This document shows positions 8,432 to 15,776 of a stretch of 64,000 nt of DNA, piece by piece. The notes below the pieces were generated by a model, which made no database searches, was not told the DNA's origin, and saw only the letters and a program-made list of their open reading frames with translations. The stretch is from CAZAQV01 sp964487255. Its GTDB lineage: Bacteria; Myxococcota_A; Polyangia; Polyangiales; CAZAQV01. The stretch is taken from contig CAZAQV010000022.1 in the NCBI GenBank assembly GCA_964487255.1, positions 1-64,000 of the forward strand, given 5' to 3'. Within the stretch, counting starts at the first letter, position 1, and each line of letters opens with the position of its first letter. A program made the translations under genes and the position numbers.

Positions 8432-8678
8432 CTCGAACAGATCACGGGTGGCTTTCGCCATCGTTGCTGCAGTCTTGGTGGGAGGCGCATGCGCCACGCT
8501 CGAGATGCCGACGCCCGTCAAGAGGGTGAAAACGACCAACCTTACGGCCCCGAGCTACGAGTACCACCCGCCACCCATGCCCGACGCCTCGGCAGGTGAC
8601 GCCGCTGTGCCCGACGCCGCCACTGTGTCCGGTGCCGATGCGCAGACACAGGATGCACAGCTTTCAGGAGACCGATAG
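8400..8678 (+). CDS. Small Pro/Asp/Ala-rich lipoprotein
   Basis: 92 residues. The ATG at 8400 has an AGGGA ribosome binding site 9 bases upstream and overlaps the preceding gene by 32 bases; ATG 8415 is the alternative. Hydrophobic segment AFAIVAAVLVGGAC with probable lipid Cys31, then a short basic stretch, the motif YEYHPPPMPDA, and a disordered tail of repeated DA pairs. No catalytic domain. Position between the barrel gene and the DUF2231 gene, with overlaps on both sides, suggests a structural or tethering role in the same envelope complex. The lipobox is imperfect (Gly at -3 and -2). Confidence 0.62.
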   Translation: MRITTMFPSTSSNRSRVAFAIVAAVLVGGACATLEMPTPVKRVKTTNLTAPSYEYHPPPMPDASAGDAAVPDAATVSGADAQTQDAQLSGDR

Positions 8679-9205
8679 TGGAGCAACTATTTCCCGGATT
8701 AACCTCAGCCCCGAACCTACACCCCATTGCCGTGCACTTCCCCATCGCCTTTTGGTTGGCCGCGACCGGCGCGTGGCTGCTCGCCGTGATGCGCAAGCGC
8801 GACGACGCCTGGCGCTTTGGGTTGTGGCTTCATCTGCTTGGCCTGCTCGGCGCCGCGGTGGCCATCGGGCTCGGCTTCTGGGCGACCGCGCAGATGGATC
8901 ACGATAGCCCGGGCCATGATCTCGTCCACACGCACCGCGAAATCATGCTGTGGACGACGGGCGTGGCGTTCGTGGTGACCGCGCTTGGCTGGTGGAAACA
9001 GAGTGCCAAGCTGCGTGTGCCTCTGACGTTGCTATCGGTCGTACTCGTCGGCATGCTGGCGGTTGGCGCCGACCGCGGCGCAGAACTCGTGTTTCGTTAT
9101 GGGGTGGGTGTCGCGAATGAATCGCCGCCTCACTCGGAGCATTCGCACTCGGAGCATCCCCATTCACACGATGGCGAGCATGGGCACGAGCATCATGAGC
9201 ACTGA
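8678..9205 (+). CDS. DUF2231-like membrane protein with a His-rich C-terminus
   Basis: 175 residues from a GTG that shares one base with the preceding stop. The NLHPIAVHFPIAFW start is the hallmark of the DUF2231 family. Four membrane segments lie at about 13-37, 46-68, 88-105 and 115-138. Conserved His (HPIAVH; HDLVHTHRE between segments 2 and 3) could bind haem or metal. The last 25 residues, from PPHSEHSHSEHPHS on, hold about a dozen His alternating with Ser, Glu, Gly and Asp, a metal-binding tail. DUF2231 proteins often sit beside cytochromes and copper proteins; an electron-transfer or metal-shuttling role is inference. It ends the five-gene run. Confidence 0.82.
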   Translation: MEQLFPGLTSAPNLHPIAVHFPIAFWLAATGAWLLAVMRKRDDAWRFGLWLHLLGLLGAAVAIGLGFWATAQMDHDSPGHDLVHTHREIMLWTTGVAFVVTALGWWKQSAKLRVPLTLLSVVLVGMLAVGADRGAELVFRYGVGVANESPPHSEHSHSEHPHSHDGEHGHEHHEH

Positions 9206-9223
9206 GCTCCCAGGGCGCATGTC

Positions 9224-9613
9224 CTACCGCTGACAGCGCACGCAGAGGAGGGCGGCGGGGTTGGCCTGTAGGCGCGGGTAGCCGATGGGTTCGTCACATT
9301 TGCGGCAGTAACCGTAGTCGCCGTCTTCGAGCGCGCGCAGTGCGGCTTTGCATTGCTGAAGTTGGATGCGGCGCCGGCCCTGCGAGGCTTGGGCCATGGC
9401 CTGCTGTTGCATCGCGTCCATGCGCGAGAGCCGTCCGACCGAGCTCTGATCGAGTACGACGGGTTTGGCGTCGTCGCTCGCAGCCTGCAGCAGGGTTTCG
9501 ATCTCCGTTTGCAGCGCGCGAAGCGCCGCCGCCAGTTCGGCTTCCTGTTCCTCGCTGAGCTCCTCACCCATCGGGGCATCATCGGCGAACTTGTGCGCTC
9601 TGCGCAACCTCAT
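9224..9613 (-). CDS. DksA/TraR-family zinc-finger protein
   Basis: 129 residues. An N-terminal coiled coil rich in Glu, Ala, Leu and Gln (about 18-95, EEQEAELAAALRALQ) precedes the C4 zinc finger YGYCRKCDEPIGYPRL...CVRC with Cys103, 106, 124 and 127. This is the DksA/TraR plan: a coiled coil inserted in the RNA polymerase secondary channel. The usual acidic tip is represented by residues near the middle of the coil but the DxxDxA motif is not obvious. At 129 residues it is shorter than E. coli DksA (151), so a DksA paralogue in transcription regulation is likely. It converges on the copper-oxidase run. Confidence 0.88.
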   Translation of the reverse strand: MRLRRAHKFADDAPMGEELSEEQEAELAAALRALQTEIETLLQAASDDAKPVVLDQSSVGRLSRMDAMQQQAMAQASQGRRRIQLQQCKAALRALEDGDYGYCRKCDEPIGYPRLQANPAALLCVRCQR

Positions 9614-9721
9614 ATCTCATTCGCTGGTGACAAGTTGGTGACACACGGCAACAACTCAGTGAACCAGAGTCCAGCGCTCAGCCAATGGTGTTAGCAGTGG
9701 TTACAGAAAGGTTGAGAGGGT

Positions 9722-10417
9722 ATGACGACGATAGAGAAATACCGGTTTTGTCGAAGGCGAAGGGGCCTTGCGCTCGGGTTTGCGGTCCTCGCGGGTTTGT
9801 GGGGCGCGTCGAGCGTCTGCGCACAGGACAGTCAAGAGCTTTGGCTTTCTGCCAAGGTCAAGGTGCGCTCAAGTGACACGCTCGCGTTCGGTGTGCAGCA
9901 AGACATCCGCTACGACCAAGAGATGTCGCGCCTCAAAAAGGTCATGCCGACAGTGTCCGCCGACGTCGCAGCCACCGACGCGATCACTTTGTCGCTCGGC
10001 TACAGGTTGATGTTCGTGCGCGACTCCGAAGACGTGTTCGAACGTGCACATCGATTGCAGGGCGATTTGAATATCAAGCCTCGCACGGATCTCGTGCGAT
10101 TTACCTATCGGATGCGCATCCAAGATGTGATGCAGCGGGGGGATAACGAACTCCTCGAGCACGATTTTGCGCTACGAAACCGCGTCGGTATTGCCGTGCA
10201 CGCCGATTCCGGGCTGCGGCCGTACCTGAGCACCGAAAACTACTTTCGCTTTGCGGGCGACAAGCAGACCGAGATCACGCGCCAACGCTTCACAGGCGGC
10301 ATCAAGTATCAGCTTGACGAGCACACGCTCGACATCAGCTATCGCTGGGACGTGTCGCTTGGCAGTGGCAACGGGGTGGCACGCATCATGCGCTTCGGTT
10401 ACGCGCTGTCTCTGTAG
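9722..10417 (+). CDS. DUF2490-like outer-membrane protein
   Basis: 231 residues. After a basic N-terminus (EKYRFCRRRR) comes a signal peptide with cleavage near VCAQ. The body matches the DUF2490 plan: an early QELWLSAKV strand, repeated amphipathic strands such as LSLGYRLMFVRD and FTYRMRIQD, an R/E-rich middle (LLEHDFALRNRVGI), YLSTENYFRF and a final RFGYALSL ending in a hydrophobic residue. Function in the family is unknown; it is considered an outer-membrane beta-barrel. A GAGAGGG ribosome binding site precedes the ATG. It is a single gene converging with the monooxygenase gene 7 bases later. Confidence 0.8.
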   Translation: MTTIEKYRFCRRRRGLALGFAVLAGLWGASSVCAQDSQELWLSAKVKVRSSDTLAFGVQQDIRYDQEMSRLKKVMPTVSADVAATDAITLSLGYRLMFVRDSEDVFERAHRLQGDLNIKPRTDLVRFTYRMRIQDVMQRGDNELLEHDFALRNRVGIAVHADSGLRPYLSTENYFRFAGDKQTEITRQRFTGGIKYQLDEHTLDISYRWDVSLGSGNGVARIMRFGYALSL

Positions 10418-10424
10418 AGGGGAG

Positions 10425-10775
10425 CTACTTTTCGTTGTGCAAAAAGACTTCGTGGACTTCGAGCTTGCCGGGGCCGCGAAACATTTCTTTGGGCGGCCGG
10501 TTTTTGTGCGCTTCCGCGAACGAGTCACTCTTGGTCCAGGCTTCAAAGTCCTCCATCGAACGCCACCAGGTTTTGACCTCGTAGCAACCTTCTTGTTCCG
10601 GGTCTTCGACGAACTTGCCGCTCTCGTGGTCGAACTTCATGGGGCGCGGCCTGTGGACTTCATTGCGAATAAAGCCGGGCGACTGGTCGACGAGGTGCGC
10701 GCGGTTTTTGAAGCGGTCTTCGAAATCGATTTCGTAGCCCTCGGCCACGCTCATGCGGTTGGTCACAACGATCAT
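10425..10775 (-). CDS. IsdG/HmoB-like antibiotic-biosynthesis monooxygenase (ABM) protein
   Basis: 116 residues forming a dimeric alpha+beta barrel of the ABM superfamily. The Asn of VTNRM near the N-terminus, VKTWWRSMEDFEAW in the middle and the His in SFAEAHK agree with the Asn-Trp-His triad of IsdG-type haem-degrading monooxygenases. The insert KFDHESGKFVEDPEQEG is longer than in IsdG, resembling the HmoA/HmoB group. It could degrade haem to release iron, or oxidise another cofactor; without companion haem-uptake genes nearby the substrate is open. It is monocistronic by context. Confidence 0.8.
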   Translation of the reverse strand: MIVVTNRMSVAEGYEIDFEDRFKNRAHLVDQSPGFIRNEVHRPRPMKFDHESGKFVEDPEQEGCYEVKTWWRSMEDFEAWTKSDSFAEAHKNRPPKEMFRGPGKLEVHEVFLHNEK

Positions 10776-10944
10776 AGGTCTGTTCTAGCGGCCGCATGCC
10801 CCGAATGCCACCACCTTGAGCCTTGGGCGAGCTATCGGACGGAGGTGCAGCCCAATAGACCCAGCGCGGCGAGACGCCCCCTCGTAGCAAGTGCATTGGC
10901 GTTCTACGCTTGGCGCGCCGCACGATGCCGGGTAAGAGTGGCCC

Positions 10945-11354
10945 ATGCGACGTGAGGTCAAACACGTGGCGGGGGCGCTGCCACGCGCGGCCAAGCGCTG
11001 GTACCGCTTACCCAGAGCCGAGCGTGCACTGCACTGGACCGGGCTGCCGAAACATGTTGCGGAGCTAACCGTGGTTGGCAGCCTTCGCCTACTGCCGTCG
11101 CGCGCTTTGGCGAACGCTACCGCGTCGCAACAGGGTGGGCGTTCGCGCCACGTGCTGTTGCTTCATGGTTATGGCGCGACAGTCTACCCCCGTTGCATTG
11201 CGTCTGGTCGCCGCAGGACCTTATTAACGTACCGCCGCAGGCTGCAATTGCAGATGGCGCCAACGATCTTCGCGTCGATGGCGTGACGCATTACGGTTAT
11301 TTGCTTCGCCCAGGCGTGTGGAGGCTCGTCGCACAACAGCTCCTCCATTCGTAG
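10945..11354 (+). pseudogene. Decayed lipase: N-terminus and C-terminus retained, middle deleted and frame shifted
   Basis: From ATG 10945 the frame encodes an N-terminal region ending in the oxyanion-hole strand RHVLLLHGYGA (about 11145-11180). A second frame, shifted by +2, then encodes a credible lipase C-terminus: PPLHCVWSPQDLIN followed by GVTHYGYLLRPGVWRLVAQQ, with the catalytic His, and a stop at 11352-11354. The segment that should carry GxSxG and the catalytic acid, usually more than 100 residues, is missing. So an internal deletion fused the ends out of frame. The family resembles secreted lipases with an NVPP...GVTH arrangement. The region is flanked by intact genes and shows no transposon end. 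Confidence 0.72.
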
Positions 11355-11387
11355 GTCGTCCTCCCAGGCAGTGGCTGTCCGGCTTTT

Positions 11388-12275
11388 TTAGCGCCGGCGT
11401 CGAGTGCCGAACGCAAGTGCCAGCAGACCGAAGAGCGCGGCGGGTGCGAAGGGACGCGAGGTGGGGACGACTGCGCAGCCGGCAGAGGCCTCGGCTTCAG
11501 CCGTGCAGGTGCCGCCGTCGCACATGGAGCTGCTGCGCGCGCTGACGTCGACTTCAATTTCGAGCGCGCTTCGCAGCGCATCGATGCACATGTCGAGGTT
11601 GTCGCCGTAGTCGACGTACTGCCCGTCGCAGAAGAGCGCGCCGTCGGGTTCGGTGCACTGCGTTGTGCAGCCACCCATGAGCTCACTCTCACATTGCGCA
11701 TAACCGCTCGACTGGCAACCGACCTGACAGTCGACGTTGACTTCGGACTCGCAACGCGTGACTTGGATATCCATGCATTTTTCTTGGCATGAGAGCGACG
11801 GGAGCTGCACGTCGCAGTCGGAGGAGCAATTGGCCTGGTACGTCGACTCGCACGAAGCCTCGCAGCGTGCGCGCGCCATTTGGTCACCCGCCATAGCGCT
11901 GCACTCGGCGTCGCACTTGGCGCCGATGTTTGCGGTGCACTGCGCCTCGCAGCTGAACGAGCCCGGCTCGAGCTCGCACTCGGTCGTGCAGGACTCGATG
12001 ATGTCGTCCTCGCAAGTTTCGATCTCGGTGACATTGCACTCGCTTGCGCACTCCGCTTGCAGATCGGCAGCGCACGACGCGGTGAAGCTCAGCGGTTCAC
12101 ACATGGCGGTGCAGCCGCCTTCGACGACGATTTCGCAATCGGCAGAGGCTTCGAGGTGAATGTCGCCACAGGCTTCGAGTTGGGCCGAAGCATGGCTCGG
12201 CGTCGCGATTTCAAATAAACCGAGCGCAAGCACGGCAGCGGAAGAGTAAAGTGTATAAGTTCGCATCCTGGGCAT
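11388..12275 (-). CDS. Secreted Cys-rich repeat protein with MYXO-CTERM-like tail
   Basis: 295 residues (alternative start Met4). A signal peptide ends near HASAQ. Residues 33-215 are a dense Cys array with about twenty-five spaced Cys in units of roughly 20-25 residues such as ECEASCxxxxQANCSSDC and CEAQCTANIGAKCDAEC; the units resemble one another but match no repeat family I can name. A DGGTCTAEAEASAGC segment follows, then a C-terminal hydrophobic helix FAPAALFGLLALAFG and four Arg. Cys + helix + Arg cluster is the MYXO-CTERM sorting pattern of Myxococcota. It is likely exported, disulphide-cross-linked and anchored at the cell surface. Confidence 0.8.
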   Translation of the reverse strand: MPRMRTYTLYSSAAVLALGLFEIATPSHASAQLEACGDIHLEASADCEIVVEGGCTAMCEPLSFTASCAADLQAECASECNVTEIETCEDDIIESCTTECELEPGSFSCEAQCTANIGAKCDAECSAMAGDQMARARCEASCESTYQANCSSDCDVQLPSLSCQEKCMDIQVTRCESEVNVDCQVGCQSSGYAQCESELMGGCTTQCTEPDGALFCDGQYVDYGDNLDMCIDALRSALEIEVDVSARSSSMCDGGTCTAEAEASAGCAVVPTSRPFAPAALFGLLALAFGTRRRR

Positions 12276-12333
12276 TTATGCACGCTTTGTGCCACGTTGG
12301 GTGCGCGAAATGCTTCGGTTCCTGCTCGAGTGC

Positions 12334-12350
12334 TGAGGCACGGTGCCTCA
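12334..12350. repeat. 17-bp perfect palindrome, hairpin or operator
   Basis: TGAGGCAC-G-GTGCCTCA lies between the stop of the acyltransferase-like gene (reverse strand, ends at 12378) and the start of the Cys-rich gene (12275). It can act as a rho-independent-like hairpin without a U-run or as a dyad for a regulator. No further evidence separates these. Confidence 0.45.
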
Positions 12351-12377
12351 CCGGCGTTCACACGTGCGGCCGGCTTG

Positions 12378-13490
12378 TCACACAGCCTGTCGCCCAAGTT
12401 TATTCACCCTGTTTGCACGTGCGCGCGCCAAGGTCTCTTTTCTCTGCGCGAGCAGCGTGCAGGCAGCGATCAGCGCGGCGACCGCGACGCTGGCCTCGAG
12501 CATGCCGAGCTTGCCGCGAAGCGGAAGCCCGAGCAGGCCGTAGCAAAACGGGATGTGCAGCACGTACACAAACAGCGAGCTGCGCCCCACCGGCAGGATG
12601 GCGCCCATCACATGCCGACCAAGTTGCGGCGCGAGCAGGCAGCCCAGCGAAAGCACGATGAGGCCGCGGCCGCCGAGGTCGATCATGTTTGCCCACAGCG
12701 CAATGTGCGTGCGGTCAAACTTGCCGGGCGACGTTTCGAGCAGCGCATGGGTCAGCCATTCGCCTGTAAGCCAACAGCCAACGCCGACTGCCATGCACGC
12801 TGCCATGCGACCCAGGCGCAACTGCGGACGTCCGCCCTCGGCGCTCAAGCACACATCCATCGCCAGCAGTCCAAGCGCGCTCCATCCGACCAGTGGCAAC
12901 GCGGGCATGCGCGTGATGCCGTCGACCTGCGAGAAGAGCGCGATCACATAGCTGCTCGCGTTCTGATGCGAGAGGTCGTGCGTGAGCCTGGCCAAAAACG
13001 GCGCCACCAGCACACTGAGGGTGAGTAGGGCGGCCGCGTGCCAGCGCACGCTGATTCGCGAGATGTTGCTTGCGCTTGGGGTGAGGCACACGGCGGTCGT
13101 GAGCACGATCGAAAGGCCAATGGCATGCAGCACGTCAGCCCGCAGCAGGTGCGGCAAACCCGAGCTTCCGTCGATGAGCGCGTAGAGCAGCGAAACGCCG
13201 TAGCCCCAGAGCACCACGCTCAGCCCGCGATAGATCACACCGCGGCGAACGTCGCTCGGGGCCTCGTGCCTCGCGTGTGCGATGTGTAGTCGCAGCGCAA
13301 CCGAAGCGCCGGCCAACACAAAGAAAGCCGGCAGCGGAAAGGTGCCCAAGAAACGCGTGAGGGCGTACGCCACGCTGCTCTTCGCCTCGCTGCTGACCCA
13401 GCCGTCGTAGGCGTGGCCTTGAAGCATGATCAAGCCGGCCAAGGCGCGTGCTACGTCCAGCCCATCAATGCGCTTGGCACCGCTCGTCAT
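12378..13490 (-). CDS. DUF1624/acyltransferase-like integral membrane protein
   Basis: 370 residues with about ten hydrophobic helices. The N-terminal RIDGLDVARALAGLIMLQGH is the signature of the DUF1624 and heparan-alpha-glucosaminide acetyltransferase-like group (R.x.DxxRgla.l.M..H), related to acyltransferase-3 proteins such as OatA-type sugar O-acetyltransferases. Further typical strings are FFVLAGASVALRL, a pairing of SVVLWGYGV with a lumenal loop and LFVYVLHIPFCYGL near the end. It probably moves an acyl group across the inner membrane onto a glycan. The product is unknown. It is not in an evident glycan cluster. Confidence 0.78.
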   Translation of the reverse strand: MTSGAKRIDGLDVARALAGLIMLQGHAYDGWVSSEAKSSVAYALTRFLGTFPLPAFFVLAGASVALRLHIAHARHEAPSDVRRGVIYRGLSVVLWGYGVSLLYALIDGSSGLPHLLRADVLHAIGLSIVLTTAVCLTPSASNISRISVRWHAAALLTLSVLVAPFLARLTHDLSHQNASSYVIALFSQVDGITRMPALPLVGWSALGLLAMDVCLSAEGGRPQLRLGRMAACMAVGVGCWLTGEWLTHALLETSPGKFDRTHIALWANMIDLGGRGLIVLSLGCLLAPQLGRHVMGAILPVGRSSLFVYVLHIPFCYGLLGLPLRGKLGMLEASVAVAALIAACTLLAQRKETLARARANRVNKLGRQAV

Positions 13491-13502
13491 GTTGCGGCCG
13501 GG

Positions 13503-14084
13503 TTAGATCGGACTGCAGCTAAACATAAAGTCGTCTTCGGTCCAAGAGCCGCTGCCGCTGCAAAAGAACCGAGTGGGGCCAGAGCCTGTGCAGTAGGAGC
13601 ATATCGTTCGACTGGTCTGACAGCGTCCGCCCGCTTTGGGGGCACTGTCAGGGCAAGCGCGAGGGTTCTCAGTCGGGTCCGCACACACCCATTGATTGCA
13701 ACCATCTCCGGCTTGGCACACGCAGCAAAGAGACAGCGTCTGGCACGTATCGTCGGGTGTTGCACATGTGGTCGCGGATGGGTCGCGCGGCTTGCAGGCA
13801 TTGCTTACGCTGCCGTCCACCGACACGCTGCCGTCTGCGCCGCTGTCTTCGGTCGATGCGTCGGCCGGGTTGCTACCATCGATGCTCTGCGCACTGTCGG
13901 ACAGCTCGGCTGCGTCTTGGGCGCTTGCATCCTCGCCCTGCTGGGACCCGTCGCTTTGCTTCGACGCATCCAACGAGCTTGCATCCTGATTTGTGGCGGC
14001 GTCGGTGGTATCAGCCGAATCGTCCGAGCTACAGGAGATGACTGCAAGAGCAAGAGCGGTTGCCATTGGCATTCGTCCAAACAT
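13503..14084 (-). CDS. Lipoprotein with Asp/Ala/Ser linker and Cys-rich C-terminus
   Basis: 193 residues. Lipobox ALAVISC with Cys18. Residues 20-95 are a low-complexity linker dominated by Asp, Ala, Ser and Gln, a pattern shared by most lipoproteins in this window. The C-terminal 95 residues carry about 14 Cys (TCQTLSLCCVCQAGDGC, CSYCTGSGPTRFFC) and probably form a small disulphide-bonded domain resembling myxobacterial Cys-rich surface proteins. No enzyme motif. Its stop lies 13 bases from the start of the acyltransferase-like gene, read in the same direction, so they may be co-transcribed. Confidence 0.72.
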   Translation of the reverse strand: MFGRMPMATALALAVISCSSDDSADTTDAATNQDASSLDASKQSDGSQQGEDASAQDAAELSDSAQSIDGSNPADASTEDSGADGSVSVDGSVSNACKPRDPSATTCATPDDTCQTLSLCCVCQAGDGCNQWVCADPTENPRACPDSAPKAGGRCQTSRTICSYCTGSGPTRFFCSGSGSWTEDDFMFSCSPI

Positions 14085-14162
14085 TGTAAAACCTCTTTTC
14101 GTAGCTTGGTCTAGCCCGATGCCCGCCTGTGGGCAAGGCTGCTCGGGGCGGTGCCTCGACCG

Positions 14163-15605
14163 TTAATCGCAGCGCATGGGCTCCGCGACGTCAATCCAGT
14201 TGTTTGGGTCACGTCGATCCGACAGCGCTCCGACCTCAGAGATAAGGATGCAAGTGTCGGTCGGCCCGTTAACGGTGTTATTCGATGTCGAAGCTCCGCC
14301 GCGTGCAGAGCTAATCTTTATCGGGTCTCCAGCATCTACAGCACATACAGAAGCTGCAACCTCGTTGTCGATACCTCGTAAGTAAATTGCTTCGAGCGGC
14401 ACCGATTTAACATGTGTACGCTCGATCTTGATCGTGCGGTTCCATCCCTCGAAGAACACGCCTCGTTCGGGGTGTTTGATGTACACACGGTTGATAAAAC
14501 CATTGCGTGCCGCGGGCTCGGACCAACTATCGCCCCGCCTTCGTAACCGAATGCCCTGGACCACGTTCCTACCAGTGACACGCTTTTTATAGATCGGATG
14601 CCACACGTCTGTGAACTCTTTGTACGCGCTCGTGACGATCGTGACGCGATAGATGCCGAAGCCGTCGGCGGTAAGGTCGATCGCAGCATCGCTTCCGTTT
14701 CCGTTCTCGTCGAGCCCCAGCACGCTATTTCCAACATTATGAAAAACGACGTTGTTGATATGCACATCGATGTTGTTGGAACCAGGTGGCGCCTTAAAGT
14801 CGATGCCATCTGAGCCCGTATCGCTTATGTAGCTGTCGGTAAGCCAAATGCCACGCGCAGGTTTGTCGCCGGCATCTCCATTTTGAATCCCGACACCATA
14901 AAACCCCGGGTGGACGATATTGAGATACTGCATATGAAGGTGGCCATTGTCCCAGCCGTTTCCTGCTCGAACTGCGTGCCCGGAACCACTGGCATGCTCC
15001 AGGTGCGAGCCATCGATAGTCATCGTACGAAGGTCGACCTTGAAGTAGCTCAGCCCACCTCCTGTGTTGAAGATGTGATAATCAAGAGCTTGCATCCAAC
15101 GAAGTCGTGTCTTCTTGGAATGTGCGCCCGCGATCGTGACGCGCGCGGGCTTACCGGACGTCATATCGATCGTTGATCCGATATCCCAAACACCAACGGG
15201 TATGTAGACGGTCTTATGGGATGACTCAAGCGCCACGTCGATTGCCGCTTGAATCGCCGGCTGGTCGTCGTTTCCGTCACTGGCGACTGCGCCGAAACGG
15301 GTTATATCGCAGCACCTCGTTCCACAAAGGCTCGCCCTTGTGGCGTCGGGACGGGCCGCGTCCAGGCCGGCCTCTTCGTTGCTCGTTGTCGCATCTCGCA
15401 GAGCCGAGAGAGCGTCGCTCGATGCGTCGACGCTTTCAGAAGCGTCCCACCACACGGTGGATTCATCCTCCTGCGCTGCGTCCGTCGCGGCATTCTTGCT
15501 CGAATCTGTGAAAGCACCATCTGCGGCATCAATGCGCGTACGGTCGTCCGTCTGGCAAGCACCGAGCAGAACAAACACAAGAGCAGTTTTCGAAGGGACA
15601 CTCAT
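14163..15605 (-). CDS. Lipoprotein with right-handed beta-helix (pectate-lyase-3 type) domain
   Basis: 480 residues. Lipobox VLLGAC with Cys17 and a roughly 75-residue Asp/Ser/Ala linker. From CDITRFGAVASDGNDDQPAI on (about residue 100) the sequence is a classic pectate_lyase_3 start: ITRFGA.xDG.xDD..AIQAAID followed by HKTVYIPVGVWDIGSTIDM. The rest shows helical-turn repeats with Asn, Gly and Asp ladders (SDGIDFKAPPGSNNIDVHINN). Such domains bind or cleave acidic polysaccharides. It is surface-exposed by lipidation, so it could degrade or hold pectin-like glycans or matrix; catalytic residues cannot be assigned by eye. Confidence 0.8.
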   Translation of the reverse strand: MSVPSKTALVFVLLGACQTDDRTRIDAADGAFTDSSKNAATDAAQEDESTVWWDASESVDASSDALSALRDATTSNEEAGLDAARPDATRASLCGTRCCDITRFGAVASDGNDDQPAIQAAIDVALESSHKTVYIPVGVWDIGSTIDMTSGKPARVTIAGAHSKKTRLRWMQALDYHIFNTGGGLSYFKVDLRTMTIDGSHLEHASGSGHAVRAGNGWDNGHLHMQYLNIVHPGFYGVGIQNGDAGDKPARGIWLTDSYISDTGSDGIDFKAPPGSNNIDVHINNVVFHNVGNSVLGLDENGNGSDAAIDLTADGFGIYRVTIVTSAYKEFTDVWHPIYKKRVTGRNVVQGIRLRRRGDSWSEPAARNGFINRVYIKHPERGVFFEGWNRTIKIERTHVKSVPLEAIYLRGIDNEVAASVCAVDAGDPIKISSARGGASTSNNTVNGPTDTCILISEVGALSDRRDPNNWIDVAEPMRCD

Positions 15606-15776
15606 CTAAGTCGGTATGTGCGAGAAAACAGGCGCACGCCAGGTTATTGTGCTGTACGGAACGGGACTCGTCACACGCTCATCGGCGATACGCAAAGTCC
15701 TCGACCGCGGACGACAAACTGCGGTCCGGCTAACCGGAGGTGCACGACGCGATGTTTGCGGGCAAGATGGTGGTTC

